A stretch of 64,000 nucleotides of DNA from Arcicella sp034519515 (GCA_034519515.1 JAXHOK010000059.1:62001-126000); one strand, 5' to 3'. Counted from the first letter of the stretch, positions 18,736-28,967 are shown. Translations and numbers: made by a program. The notes: generated by a model from the letters alone, not told the origin.

Positions 18736-19605
18736 TTACGAATTTTTACGGTTTCCCCACCATTTTTTTAGTAAATAAATCATCCCTCCCAATACTAAAA
18801 AGTACGGAATTAAGTAGAACAGCCCAATAATCATGGCAAAAAAGGAATTCCAGCCTTCTACAAAATTTTTCCATATTTTTACGTAAAAAGGCTGCTCTGG
18901 GGCGGATGAAGATTCTGTTTCTTGATAAAAACTTAAAGTAATCGTTGAGTAAGAAACTTGGTCGTTCAGATACTTTTGTCGTCCTTCTTTGGCTTCAATT
19001 TCTTCACGAATTACTCTTATTTGCTCCTCAACCGCCATAATATCTTGCACATTTTTGGCTTGTTTCAGCAGTTCTAAATACCGCTCAAAAACTTTTTGTT
19101 TCGACTTGATTCTTAATTCATTATCCACATATTCAGCCGTTACATCTTCGGCAGAAACATTCTTAGAATCTGTATAAACTGACTCTTTCTCTACCTCTCC
19201 CAAAAAGGCTTCAAACTTCTCCGCAGGAATTCTAACTGTCCAAGAGTTTTCCAGATTTCCACTCTGACGATTTTGATTAGTGTTTGAAATATACCCTCCC
19301 AGTGCTTGTACACGGGCTTTTATGCTTGATTCAGCCTTTTGTAAATTATCAACTTTGAAACGGATATCTGCTGTGTGGATGATTTTTTTAGGGGTATTAG
19401 GGGCGGGCGGGGGAGGAGAAATAACGTTTTCTTCATCTTTCACAATTTCGGGAGGTGAAAATTTGGTAGTCGCTACCTGTTCTTCCTTTATTATCGATGC
19501 TCCAGCGGCAATAGCTGCCTCCGCATCTATATAACTCTCCGAATTCTTTGAAGAACACCCAAACATCAAAATTATTAGGGTAAAAATTGTGATTAGTTTT
19601 TTCAT
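18736..19605 (-). CDS. DUF4349 domain lipoprotein
   Basis: 289 aa. Lipobox at FGC (Cys17) followed by SSKNS. After a Pro-rich linker the DUF4349 domain begins at PKKIIHTADIRFKVDNL and runs through ALGGYISNTNQNR, WTVRIPAEKFEAFL, a long coiled-coil (KQKVFERYLELLKQAKNVQD to EAKEGRQKYLNDQ) and VSYSTITLSFY. A single transmembrane helix near the C-terminus (FFAMIIGLFYLIPYFLVLGG) is followed by a basic tail. The domain is common in envelope lipoproteins with no fixed role. Upstream of its start lie palindromic repeats. Confidence 0.8.
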   Translation of the reverse strand: MKKLITIFTLIILMFGCSSKNSESYIDAEAAIAAGASIIKEEQVATTKFSPPEIVKDEENVISPPPPAPNTPKKIIHTADIRFKVDNLQKAESSIKARVQALGGYISNTNQNRQSGNLENSWTVRIPAEKFEAFLGEVEKESVYTDSKNVSAEDVTAEYVDNELRIKSKQKVFERYLELLKQAKNVQDIMAVEEQIRVIREEIEAKEGRQKYLNDQVSYSTITLSFYQETESSSAPEQPFYVKIWKNFVEGWNSFFAMIIGLFYLIPYFLVLGGMIYLLKKWWGNRKNS

Positions 19606-19703
19606 GGTTTTGGATAGTTTTATGAAATCAAATATAACTAAAAAAATAGTTGTTAATAGGTTTATGATTATTTTAATTTTGCAAACACAGTAGAGGAGGA
19701 AAT

Positions 19704-19782
19704 ACTTCCCGAAAGTTTTTTCTACTTTCGGGAAGTTCTATACAATTTAACTTCCCGAAAGTAAAAAGAACTTTCGGGAAGT
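19704..19782. repeat. Tandem hairpins of ACTTCCCGAAAGT / ACTTTCGGGAAGT
   Basis: Two consecutive perfect 13-bp hairpins: arms 19704-19716 with 19724-19736, and 19750-19762 with 19770-19782. The same 13-mer hairpins recur near 62975-63055, and one half-arm near 46212. They form a small dispersed family in this genome. Confidence 0.8.
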
Positions 19783-19867
19783 GCCAAACGAAAAAGCCCC
19801 ATATCGTAAAATAAAGGGCTTTTCCATAAAATATTTCGAGTATAAAATTCAAAGATTCGGTTTTTGC

Positions 19868-19898
19868 CGCCTTTGTTGGTGAAACACCAACAAAGGCG
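19868..19898 (-). terminator. Terminator of the 954-aa T9SS protein gene
   Basis: Perfect 14-bp stem (CGCCTTTGTTGGTG at 19868-19881 with its complement at 19885-19898) with a 3-nt loop, 20 nt downstream of the gene's stop on the minus strand and followed by a short A/T-rich stretch. Confidence 0.7.
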
Positions 19899-19917
19899 AA
19901 AACTCTAAACTCTAAAC

Positions 19918-22782
19918 TTACCTCACCAACTCAATCCACCCCTTCAAATTCAGAGTAGGCGAAGCAGGGTCAAGCGTTAAGAATTTTACTTCGGAAGTAT
20001 AAAAATATGAACCAGCTGGCAAAGGATTTCCTGATGAATTATTACCATTCCATTCCAATTTCGGACCATTATATTCATACACTTTCTGCCCGTTTCTATT
20101 GTACACCACAAACATCACATTTTGCACAAATCGTGGGCATTTCATGGCTTGGAAAATATCATTTTTGCCGTCTCCGTTGGGCGTAAAAATATTCGGCAAA
20201 TCAAACGATGTACAATTGTCCTTACAAACCACATTACTTCTGGCACTTTCTGTTCCAAAACGATTGGTTGCCGTAACGTAATAACAACCAATATATGAAT
20301 CTGATTTTGTGTGGGTAAACGTGGTAGCGGGTGGTCTTGGTGAGGTTATTTCTCCAATTTTCGTAAATTCTGCTCCCACGGCTGGTGCATAATAAATCGA
20401 ATATTTTACAATATCTTTATCACAATCCGCCCCCGAAGCAGACTTATCGGGATACGTCCAAGTTAGTTTATTATCAAAAGATGTCAGATTACAATTGGAT
20501 TCATCTTTGTTATATGTGTTACAATCCAAAGCATCAACCAACACCACAGGCGGACAAATGACAAGGTCAGTTTTGGGTGTGGCACAAATGACTTGCGAGA
20601 AATTAAACAATAAAGCAGGTCTGATTTTTGGGTCACCATACGTTCCTACGGTTTCCACTTTATAGCAATAGGATGAATCAGGCAGCATTCTGGCAATTGC
20701 TAAACCATCAGCCGCAAAAGTATCAGTTCCTCTATCCGTAAAAGTAAACGAACCCGTATTCGTTACGGGAACATCCGCAATACGATTAAAAACGCCCGAA
20801 CCTTGTCTGGTTTCACGATAAACTCTGTGCGTCTGATTTTGATTATTCCACGGAACCGTCGCTTGCCACGAAACCGTTACCGCACGAACATCACCCGTGG
20901 CGGCTGCCCGCACACTACTGGCATTATCAGTTGTGTCCAAAGCGGTTAAAGCGTTGTTGTCGGTATAATAAAAAACCAAACGATAACGATAGGCATTGTC
21001 AATCGTATTCAAGTTTGTGTCTTTAAAAAGCGTATCTAATCTGCCCGCTGTCAAATCAGTATCAATATTGGGTGAAACTTGGGTAAAACCCGCTGCACCC
21101 GTCTGCCCAGTGGCTCTGAACAAACGATATTGATATGGACCTCTATATTGTGTTCTATCCAAATTTACTGGGCGAGTCCAACGAACCGTGATTTCACCCG
21201 TTGTGTTGTTAGTCCTGTCAACGGTTACATTCGTAATTACTGACCCCTGAAAAGGTAAATTGGCACAGGCTTGGTCAGACGTAACGCTCATGGTTGAATT
21301 AGTACCGTTGGTAAATAAAACTAACGTGCGATAACTATAATCAGTATTTCGTTTGAGATTTCTGTCCGTAAAAGTGGTTGAATTTACGGGTACACGTCCC
21401 ACTTCAACATACCCCTCAGAGGCTGGTAATCCGACCGTACAAACATCGGGTTTATATGTGCTACAACCTTCTTTGCGGTAAATAATAATTACTGCTCCCA
21501 CGTTTTGACAAGCATAAGAATCCCATCTCAACGTAATTAATCGGCTTCCTGCATTGGGGGTTAATGTCAAATTTTTGATTCTTGGAGCAATGATTTTTAT
21601 TTTCCAAATCTTGCTGTCCACTAAACTTGGAATGGTGGCACTTCTTGGCAAATCCTGTACTTTAAACAACACATCATAAGGTTCTTGCCTCACGTGGTTG
21701 CAATTAGTCTGCCACCTAAACCGTCCCGATGCTGGTGACGCAGTATTGGCTGTATTGGTAAAATTGGCAAAATCAACTGGAATTAAAGCAGTTCCATCGG
21801 GTAATCGGTAAACTTGTCCCGTTGAAAGAATCGTCAAATTATCTAATCTACCCGTTCGTGAAGGCGAGTCAGTGGCGGTAATGGTTTGGTCAATAATTGT
21901 CCCCGCCTCCACACAGATATCCTCAGGAACTTTTATTTCAGGGGCGGCATTGTCGGCATCCCTTACCTCAATTTGCATATCTCGAACCGTTACTGAAATC
22001 AAAACGCCATTCCGCCATTCTTCCACAGTGAAAGCCGTATTATATCGACCAGGTTCTTGGGGAACATCCCAAATTAAATCGCCCGTTCGAGGGTCAATCG
22101 TGAATGAACTGGGTGCCGTTGCCACTTCATTAGGTTGGCGAAAACCAGCAATTGCACCCCCACGATTTGTACAAACATCACGGTCTCCTTGTCTGCAAGC
22201 AATTAATTTGTAAGATAAACTATCGCCTTCAACATCCACAGCGTTGGGATTATGGATGAATTTTTGCCCTACAACGGCTGTTAAATCCACCGCAGCATTT
22301 AATAATAGTGGCGTTGAATTTTGACCCAAACCTGGATTTACTTTCAAAATAGTTTCCACATAAAAAGCAAGTCGGTCGGAGGGTTGAGACATATTTCGGA
22401 CATCAGCATTTCTGTTGGGAATCGCTACCGAAATCCTGTAATCAGACGGAGCGGCAAAGGTGTAAATTACCTTATATACTCCTTTTGCTACACCTGGAGC
22501 AATAACTTCACCATCACCATTTCCATTACTTCTTGGACCTCTCAAAATAATGTTTAATCCATCCCCAAAACAGAAATAGGCTTCTCTTTCATCTCGCCAT
22601 GCGGTTAAGCCCGTAATCAAATCACAATAAATCGTTAAGGTGAATTCATAAGTAAGCGAAGTAGAAGAAATCCGTTTTACAGAAATTTCTCCGCCCCTCA
22701 TGTGAGTAGCATAAGATTGATTAGTGGAAAAAATGCTTAGGAACAAACCCAAGAGTATAACGTACAATAATTTTATTTTCAT
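19918..22782 (-). CDS. Large secreted FN3 protein with T9SS type B sorting domain
   Basis: 954-aa secreted protein. A signal peptide ends near SYATHMRGGEIS. The N-terminal 250 residues hold a conserved segment (TLTIYCDL, YTFAAPSDYRISV, GDLIWDVPQEPGRYNTAFTV). The middle contains several fibronectin-III-like domains (ITVRWTRP, VTVSWQATVPW, LTWTYPD). The last 90 residues are a gliding-motility/CHU_C type B sorting domain: FDLPNIFTPNGDGKNDIF, VVYNRNGQKVYEY and GSYFYTSEVKF. Such proteins are exported by Sec and then the type IX system and displayed on or released from the surface. The substrate or partner is unknown. Upstream DNA has no other gene for 380 nt. Confidence 0.85.
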   Translation of the reverse strand: MKIKLLYVILLGLFLSIFSTNQSYATHMRGGEISVKRISSTSLTYEFTLTIYCDLITGLTAWRDEREAYFCFGDGLNIILRGPRSNGNGDGEVIAPGVAKGVYKVIYTFAAPSDYRISVAIPNRNADVRNMSQPSDRLAFYVETILKVNPGLGQNSTPLLLNAAVDLTAVVGQKFIHNPNAVDVEGDSLSYKLIACRQGDRDVCTNRGGAIAGFRQPNEVATAPSSFTIDPRTGDLIWDVPQEPGRYNTAFTVEEWRNGVLISVTVRDMQIEVRDADNAAPEIKVPEDICVEAGTIIDQTITATDSPSRTGRLDNLTILSTGQVYRLPDGTALIPVDFANFTNTANTASPASGRFRWQTNCNHVRQEPYDVLFKVQDLPRSATIPSLVDSKIWKIKIIAPRIKNLTLTPNAGSRLITLRWDSYACQNVGAVIIIYRKEGCSTYKPDVCTVGLPASEGYVEVGRVPVNSTTFTDRNLKRNTDYSYRTLVLFTNGTNSTMSVTSDQACANLPFQGSVITNVTVDRTNNTTGEITVRWTRPVNLDRTQYRGPYQYRLFRATGQTGAAGFTQVSPNIDTDLTAGRLDTLFKDTNLNTIDNAYRYRLVFYYTDNNALTALDTTDNASSVRAAATGDVRAVTVSWQATVPWNNQNQTHRVYRETRQGSGVFNRIADVPVTNTGSFTFTDRGTDTFAADGLAIARMLPDSSYCYKVETVGTYGDPKIRPALLFNFSQVICATPKTDLVICPPVVLVDALDCNTYNKDESNCNLTSFDNKLTWTYPDKSASGADCDKDIVKYSIYYAPAVGAEFTKIGEITSPRPPATTFTHTKSDSYIGCYYVTATNRFGTESARSNVVCKDNCTSFDLPNIFTPNGDGKNDIFQAMKCPRFVQNVMFVVYNRNGQKVYEYNGPKLEWNGNNSSGNPLPAGSYFYTSEVKFLTLDPASPTLNLKGWIELVR

Positions 22783-23111
22783 CTTTATATCTTAGTAAAA
22801 GAAAGGTGAACAGTTTTACGGTAATCTGTGAAAGCAAAGCGATTCACAGAAAATACACGTTATCAAGTAAATATTTTTATATTAAAAAGTAAACAAAATT
22901 TTCAAACAGTAAGTTGGAAAATACAAACAACAAATAAATAATATTAACACAGTGACAGTTTTTCGGGTAAAATAGTTGTCTAACAAACACATTCACCCTT
23001 CACCTTTTACTATTCACCCAAAAGCCGTTCTTCAAATCTATTATCAAACATTCGTTTTATTGTAAAAAAACGTAAAAAGATTATAATTAATTGCTAAAAA
23101 GCAATAGATAA
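22783..23111. other. Divergent intergenic region
   Basis: AT-rich spacer between two divergent transcription units. It contains a short phrase (CACCCTTCACC) related to the dispersed CACCGTTTACC-type phrases near 28900 and 62000. No gene or strong hairpin is seen. Confidence 0.4.
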
Positions 23112-23143
23112 TTTGAAAGACAAATGTTTCAATAGTAGTTTTG
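23112..23143 (+). promoter_or_regulatory. Promoter of sdhCAB
   Basis: TTTG (23112-23115), 20-nt spacer, TAGTTTTG (23136-23143) matches the Bacteroidota consensus TTTG-N19/20-TAnnTTTG and lies 23 nt before the sdhC start codon. Confidence 0.6.
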
Positions 23144-23166
23144 GGGTATAACTAAAACAAACAATT

Positions 23167-23838
23167 ATGTCTTGGGTAACAAAAACATTAACAAGTTCGC
23201 TCGGTCGAAAACTTATCATGGGAGTAACAGGTCTCTCGCTGATTGCTTTTTTATTGGTACACTGCGGTATTAACTCTTGTATTTTCTTGAATGACGGAGG
23301 TCATACATTCAACGAAGCTGCTGAGTTTATGTCTAACAACTTTTTTATCCGAGTAGCAGAAGTTGGACTAATGGCTGGTTTCATTATACACATTGCCGAT
23401 GGTCTTATTCTTTGGAAATCAAACAGTGAAAAACGCCCTGTGAAATATGCCATCGTGAAAGGAGAAGCTAATTCAACTTGGTATTCACGTTCAATGGGTC
23501 TTTTGGGGTCATTATTATTGATTTTCTTGGTAATTCATCTTCGTCATTTCTGGGTAGTTAGTCGTTTTACGGATGAAATTACGAGTGGGCAACACACTCT
23601 TTTTGGTGAAATGAAAGAAGTATTTGCCAACCCAGTTCCAGTAGTGATTTATGTATTGGGCTGTTTATCATTGGCTTACCATTTGTTGCACGGTTTTCAG
23701 AGTGCTTTCCAAACAATGGGCTGGAATCACCCAAAATATACGCCATTCGTGAAGCAAGTAGGAGCAGCATTTTCAATTGTTGTGCCTTTGGTTTTCGCAG
23801 CAATGCCTATTGCGATGTACTTTGGCTGGATTCAGTAA
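23167..23838 (+). CDS. sdhC: Succinate dehydrogenase cytochrome b subunit
   Basis: 223-aa membrane anchor of the b558-type succinate:quinone reductase. Five transmembrane helices are apparent, with the haem-ligand histidines expected in LLVHCGINS, FIIHIADG, LVIHLRHFW and LAYHLLHGF. The N-terminal SSLGRKLIMGVTGLSLI is the family signature. It anchors the flavoprotein and iron-sulfur subunits and passes electrons to menaquinone. It heads the sdhCAB operon, 88 nt before sdhA, behind a good promoter match. Confidence 0.9.
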   Translation: MSWVTKTLTSSLGRKLIMGVTGLSLIAFLLVHCGINSCIFLNDGGHTFNEAAEFMSNNFFIRVAEVGLMAGFIIHIADGLILWKSNSEKRPVKYAIVKGEANSTWYSRSMGLLGSLLLIFLVIHLRHFWVVSRFTDEITSGQHTLFGEMKEVFANPVPVVIYVLGCLSLAYHLLHGFQSAFQTMGWNHPKYTPFVKQVGAAFSIVVPLVFAAMPIAMYFGWIQ

Positions 23839-23926
23839 AAAGAATTTTGAATGATAGAATGGGTGGATGTTTACTACTCAGTCTATCGAATGATTAATAA
23901 ATTTAATTTCATAAATAATAAAATTT

Positions 23927-25914
23927 ATGTCGGCTATATTAGATGCTAAAATCCCCAATGGGGCAATTGGAGAAAAATGGACAAAGTTCAAAAACTCTGT
24001 GCCATTGGTAAATCCCGCCAATAAGCGGAATATCGAAGTAATCGTGGTGGGTACTGGCTTGGCTGGTGCCTCTGCGGCGGCTTCACTGGCAGAATTGGGT
24101 TACAAAGTGAAAGCATTTTGTTTCCAAGATTCACCCCGTAGAGCCCACTCAATTGCGGCACAAGGTGGAATCAATGCTGCAAAAAATTACCAAAATGATG
24201 GTGATTCAATTTACCGTTTATTTTACGATACCATCAAAGGTGGTGATTACCGTGCAAGAGAAGCAAACGTTCACCGTTTGGCCGAAGTTTCGGGAAGTAT
24301 CATTGACCAGTGCGTAGCTCAAGGCGTTCCTTTTGCTCGTGAATATGGTGGATTTTTGTCAAACCGTTCGTTTGGTGGTACACAAGTACAACGTACTTTC
24401 TATGCCGCAGGACAAACTGGACAACAATTATTATTGGGAGCATATTCAGCTTTGGAACGTCAAGTGGTCATCGGTAACGTAACCATGTACACTCGCCACG
24501 AAATGCTTGATGTAGTAACAATTGACGGAAAAGCCCGTGGAATTATTGCTCGTGATTTGATTAACGGGTAAATTAGAACGTCATTTCGGACATTCAGTAT
24601 TGTTGTGTACAGGTGGCTACGGAAACGTATTTTATCTTTCAACCAATGCGATGGGTAGTAATGTAACTGCCGCTTGGAAAGCCCATAAAAAAGGAGCAAA
24701 TTTTGCTAATCCTTGTTACACACAAATTCACCCGACTTGTATTCCAGTATCGGGCGACCACCAATCGAAACTTGACTTTGATGTCAGAGTCATTGCGTAA
24801 CGATGGTAGAATTTGGGTGCCAAAAAAGCAAAATGATACTCGTCCCGGCAATGATATTCCAGAAGAAGAAAGAGATTATTACTTAGAGCGTCGTTATCCT
24901 GCCTTCGGAAACTTAGTTCCTCGTGATATTGCCTCACGTGCCGCCAAAGAGCGTTGCGATGCAGGTTATGGTGTAGGTGCATCAAAAATGGCAGTTTTTC
25001 TTGATTATGCCTACGCCATTGAGCGTTATGGCAAAATCGAAGCCAACAAAAAGAATATGCACAATGCTTCGAAAGAAGAATTGCAGTGCAATGGGTAAGG
25101 AAGTTGTAAAAGAAAAATACGGTAACTTGTTTGATATGTACAAGCAAATTACTGGCGAAGACCCTTACGAAGTACCAATGCGTATTTATCCAGCGGTTCA
25201 TTATACAATGGGTGGTCTTTGGGTTGACTATAACTTGATGACAAACGTACCAGGGCTTTATGCTTTGGGCGAAGCTAACTTCTCTGACCACGGTGCAAAC
25301 CGTCTGGGTGCAAGTGCTTTGATGCAAGGTTTGGCCGATGGTTATTTCGTATTGCCTTACACAATTGGTGCATATTTAGCGAGTGAAATTCGTACAAAAG
25401 CAATTCCAACTGATGCCCCAGAATTTGTGGCAGCCGAGAAAGCCGTTCAAGAGCGAATTGATAAATTGATGTCGATAAAAGGCTCAAAATCAGTTGATTA
25501 TTTCCACAAGAAATTAGGAAAAATCATGTGGGATAAATGTGGAATGGCTCGTAATGAAGAAGGTTTGAAAGAAGCAATTGCTGAAATTCAAGGTTTGATA
25601 AAAGAATTTTGGTCAGATGTACGTATCCCTGGGTGATGCTGATGAATTTAACCCAGAATTAGAAAAAGCTGGTCGTGTTGCTGACTTTCTTGGAATTAGG
25701 AGAATTGATGTGCGTTGATGCCTTGGATCGTAATGAATCTTGCGGAGGACACTTCCGTGAAGAGTTCCAAACCGAAGACGGTGAAGCATTGCGAGATGAC
25801 GAAAACTTTGCTTTCGTGTCGGCATGGGAATACAAAGCCCAATCATCGTTTGAATTACACAAAGAGGAATTAGTTTACGAGAACGTTAAAATCGCTCAAA
25901 GATCTTACAAATAA
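23927..25914 (+). pseudogene. sdhA: Succinate dehydrogenase flavoprotein subunit, broken by five +1 insertions
   Basis: Catalytic subunit oxidising succinate to fumarate with covalently bound FAD. The protein is almost perfectly conserved but spread over frames. N-terminus: EVIVVGTGLAGASAAASLAE (FAD site) and HSIAAQGGINAAKNYQNDGD (flavinylation His). Frame breaks, each cured by removing one base, are near 24566-24568, 24774, 25084-25090, 25631-25633 and 25686-25690. Corrected, the length is 1,983 nt or 660 aa, the usual size, with RIYPAVHYTMGGLWVDYN, GEANFSDHGANRLGASALMQ and NESCGGHFREEFQTEDGEA intact. The stop overlaps the sdhB start. Neighbours sdhC and sdhB are intact, so either the consensus has errors here or the gene has just been lost. 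Confidence 0.85.
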
Positions 25915-26672
25915 TGGAAGGAAATATGAACTTGTCTCTGAAAATTTGGAGACAGAAAAATGCAAATTCGGAAGGTAACTTCCAACAATATGACGTTCAA
26001 GGTATTTCCGAAGATATGTCATTCTTAGAGATGTTCGACGTTTTGAACGAACGTCTCATCAACGAAGGCGAATCACCAGTTGCATTCGACCACGATTGCC
26101 GTGAAGGAATTTGCGGGATGTGTTCAATGTATATCAACGGCGAACCCCACGGACCCAATAAAGGCGTAACAACCTGTCAATTGCACATGAGGTCGTTCAA
26201 AAGTGGTGATACCATCACGGTTGAGCCTTGGAGAGCCAAAGCCTTCCCGATTGTGAAAGACTTAGCGGTAAATCGTTCAGCCTTTGACCGTATCATAGCA
26301 TCGGGTGGATATATTTCTGTAAATACAGGTAACGCCCAAGATGCCAACTCATTACCAATCCCGAAAGATGATGCCGACAGTGCCTTCATGGCGGCGGCTT
26401 GTATTGGTTGTGGAGCGTGTGTAGCTGCTTGTAAAAATGCCTCGGCAATGTTGTTTACTTCGGCAAAAATTTCTCAATTGTCATTGCTTCCACAAGGGCA
26501 AGCCGAGCGAATGATGCGTGCCGAGAAAATGGTTGCCCAAATGGATGTTGAAGGTTTCGGAGCGTGTACCAACACAGGAGCGTGTGAGGCAGAATGTCCC
26601 AAAGGAATTTCCTTGGAAAACATCGCCCGCATGAACCGTGAGTATTACGGAGCCGTGCTTTCATCGAAATAA
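25914..26672 (+). CDS. sdhB: Succinate dehydrogenase iron-sulfur subunit
   Basis: 252-aa electron-transfer subunit. It holds the plant-type [2Fe-2S] cysteines in CREGICGMCSMYING, the ferredoxin-like motif CIGCGACVAACKN and the third cluster motif CTNTGACEAECPKGIS, giving the usual three clusters. The first ATG overlaps the sdhA stop (TAATG), which suggests translational coupling; an internal ATG four codons later is an alternative start. Together with sdhA and sdhC it forms complex II of the respiratory chain. A strong terminator follows 17 nt after the stop. Confidence 0.93.
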   Translation: MEGNMNLSLKIWRQKNANSEGNFQQYDVQGISEDMSFLEMFDVLNERLINEGESPVAFDHDCREGICGMCSMYINGEPHGPNKGVTTCQLHMRSFKSGDTITVEPWRAKAFPIVKDLAVNRSAFDRIIASGGYISVNTGNAQDANSLPIPKDDADSAFMAAACIGCGACVAACKNASAMLFTSAKISQLSLLPQGQAERMMRAEKMVAQMDVEGFGACTNTGACEAECPKGISLENIARMNREYYGAVLSSK

Positions 26673-26689
26673 AAGATTAAATTATTGTA

Positions 26690-26726
26690 AAAAAAGCCCC
26701 ATCAGATTGTCTGGTGGGGCTTTTTT
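26690..26726 (+). terminator. Terminator of sdhCAB
   Basis: 16-bp stem AAAAAAGCCCCATCAG with CTGGTGGGGCTTTTTT, ending in six T, just after sdhB. Confidence 0.85.
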
Positions 26727-26837
26727 GGATTATAGAATATGAAGTTATCATTGCGAGATACGAAGTAATCTTTTGGATTGATGCAACAGGCTTTGAAAAT
26801 TTCATCTGTCTTTTATAATCTCAACTTAATGAATTAT

Positions 26838-27094
26838 CTGAATTTGGATTCGCCAGACTTTAGGATTTTTTGGATTGAGTCCACTTTTAATCCCAAGAAT
26901 CCCTAAGAAGCCGTTTTAAAATATCTTACGACAAATTCTGATTGTCTTATTGTGACTATCGAAACCATATTTTTTACACAAGATACGCTGTATATTCCTT
27001 AAAAAAATATGATTCCGCTACTCAAAAAATACAATCAGACTTTATTCAGAATATATTTTAAAACGGCTTCTAAATCTGACGAATCCAAATTCAG
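26838..27094. repeat. Nested palindromic MITE-like element
   Basis: Outer arms 26838-26860 and 27072-27094 are 23 nt and match as inverted repeats with two mismatches. Inner arms 26906-26924 and 27053-27071 are a perfect 19-bp inverted repeat. On the right the two arms are adjacent. On the left they are separated by about 45 nt that is itself a weak palindrome (TTAGGATT with AATCCCTAA). The whole 257-bp structure has no coding capacity and fills the gap between sdhB and the DUF1800 gene. Confidence 0.6.
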
Positions 27095-27324
27095 AAATAA
27101 AAGGCTGTCGAATCGTTGAACCGCCGTGTTACAGATTCTCTTTAATAATCAATCATTTATTGCCAACTAAAAAAATATTTTTACCTTTACTAAACCATTT
27201 TCCGCCAAAATAATCTAAAAATAATACAATATTACTTTTTTTGCTATTCCTACCTTTCTTTAAGTTATTCCTGTTGTTCCATCCGCAAGAAAATTATTCT
27301 CAATTAAACTCATGAAAAACTCTT

Positions 27325-28887
27325 ATGGCACTGATTGACGCTTATACGCAAAATCTCACAACTCGCCAGTTGAACCGCTTACTTCGTCGGGCTACATTTG
27401 GAGCTACTCCCGCCCAAATGAAAGCCTATACAGGAAAAAAAGCCGATGCAGTAGTTCAACAATTGTTGGCTCCTCAACCCGTTCCTCTGCATCCCACTGA
27501 TGCCGAACAGAAAACTTCCCATGATTTGGTGTGGGGAGGAGGTGCTGCGGATAATACTGCCAGAAACCAATTTGATGGTGCAAGACGCACAAGGCTTAAG
27601 TATTGGTGGATTGGTTTGATGGTAAATCAGCCCGTTTCTTTACTGGAAAAAACAACTTTATTTTGGCAAAATCACTTCGTTTCCACTTCTACGATTGTTT
27701 CGGATGTACGGTTTTTGTATCGTCAGAATCAGTTGATTCGTAAATATGCTATGGGTAATTTTCGTGATTTTGTGATTGAAATTACTAAAGACCCCGCCAT
27801 GCTGATCTACTTAGATGGAGGAGGAAATACAGCCACAAGACCTAACGAAAATTACGCCCGTGAATTGATGGAATTATTCACCATTGGGCGGGGAAACTAT
27901 ACAGAAGACGATGTGAAAGCAGCCGCAAGAGTACTTACGGGTTGGCGTGCCTTGAATTACAGAAGTACAACCGTTGCTACGCCAAATTTTGAATTTCGTT
28001 CAGCTCAGCACGATACTGCGGATAAAATTTTTTCTGACTTTTATCAAAAAAAGGTCATCAAAGGGCGTGCAGGCACAACAGCGGGCGATGATGAATTGAA
28101 GGAATTGGTGGATATGATTTTGGCACAACCCGAAACAGCACGATTTATTGTTCGTAAATTTTATCGTTGGTTTATTCAAGCGGATATTTCTGTGACGGTT
28201 GAAAAAGAGTTTATTGAACCTTTGGCAGCCGTTTTTAGAAAAAATTATGAAATTAAACCAATGTTGGAAACGATGTTCAAGAGCCAACATTTTTACGATG
28301 AGGCACTCTATGGTTCACAAATCAAATCGCCAATGGATTTGATTGTGGGAACGTTACGAAACTTTAATTATACCCTGCCCGACCCCGTAAAAGACCGTGC
28401 TAAGTATGATGCCGCAACTACCTATTTCTACCAAAGGTCTCGTGAGCAACAAATGGATATTCTCGACCAGCCTTCGGTTTTTGGGTGGAGACCTTATTAC
28501 GATACAGATTTTTATATACTTTGGATAAACTCAACTACGCTTGCTCTGCGTGGTGCTTGGACGGATTATGTAGTGAAAGGGGCAACAGGTACTGCCCTAA
28601 ATATCAATACCTTAGATTTGCCCACGATGGTTTCTGATCCGACTGACCCATATAAAATGGTGAAGGAAATGACTGACCCACTTTTTGAAATGCCTCTAAC
28701 AGATGACCAAATCAAATACATGGTAGAACAACCACTGATGGCTGGTGCCCCTTATTACGAATGGGTAACCATCTGGAATGCCTACGTCAAGGCTCCCACC
28801 AGTGCGATGGCAAAAAGTGATGTCAAAACTCGTTTAGACCGATTGTTTACTTATATTCTAAGAATGGCGGAATATCAAATGGGATAA
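27325..28887 (+). CDS. DUF1800 domain protein
   Basis: 520-aa protein of the DUF1800 family, almost always encoded next to a DUF1501 protein, as here. Recognised by TRQLNRLLRRATFGATPAQ, FWQNHFVSTSTIV, MLIYLDGGGNTATRPNENYARELMELFTIG and EDDVKAAARVLTGWR. The family role is unknown; co-occurrence suggests a surface-linked function with the DUF1501 partner. No signal peptide is obvious at this start. It is followed 196 nt later by its partner on the same strand, across a duplicated spacer. Confidence 0.88.
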   Translation: MALIDAYTQNLTTRQLNRLLRRATFGATPAQMKAYTGKKADAVVQQLLAPQPVPLHPTDAEQKTSHDLVWGGGAADNTARNQFDGARRTRLKYWWIGLMVNQPVSLLEKTTLFWQNHFVSTSTIVSDVRFLYRQNQLIRKYAMGNFRDFVIEITKDPAMLIYLDGGGNTATRPNENYARELMELFTIGRGNYTEDDVKAAARVLTGWRALNYRSTTVATPNFEFRSAQHDTADKIFSDFYQKKVIKGRAGTTAGDDELKELVDMILAQPETARFIVRKFYRWFIQADISVTVEKEFIEPLAAVFRKNYEIKPMLETMFKSQHFYDEALYGSQIKSPMDLIVGTLRNFNYTLPDPVKDRAKYDAATTYFYQRSREQQMDILDQPSVFGWRPYYDTDFYILWINSTTLALRGAWTDYVVKGATGTALNINTLDLPTMVSDPTDPYKMVKEMTDPLFEMPLTDDQIKYMVEQPLMAGAPYYEWVTIWNAYVKAPTSAMAKSDVKTRLDRLFTYILRMAEYQMG

Positions 28888-28967
28888 TTTTCGGGAAACG
28901 GTAAATTTTCGGTGAACGGTACACGGGAAACGGTGAACGGTTTATTCCAAAATTAGTTTTTCCCATT

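Noticed and set aside
24728..25327. 199-codon open frame antisense to sdhA
   Set aside because: Composition is His/Cys/Arg-rich as expected of the reverse complement of a conserved gene; the plus-strand protein explains the region.
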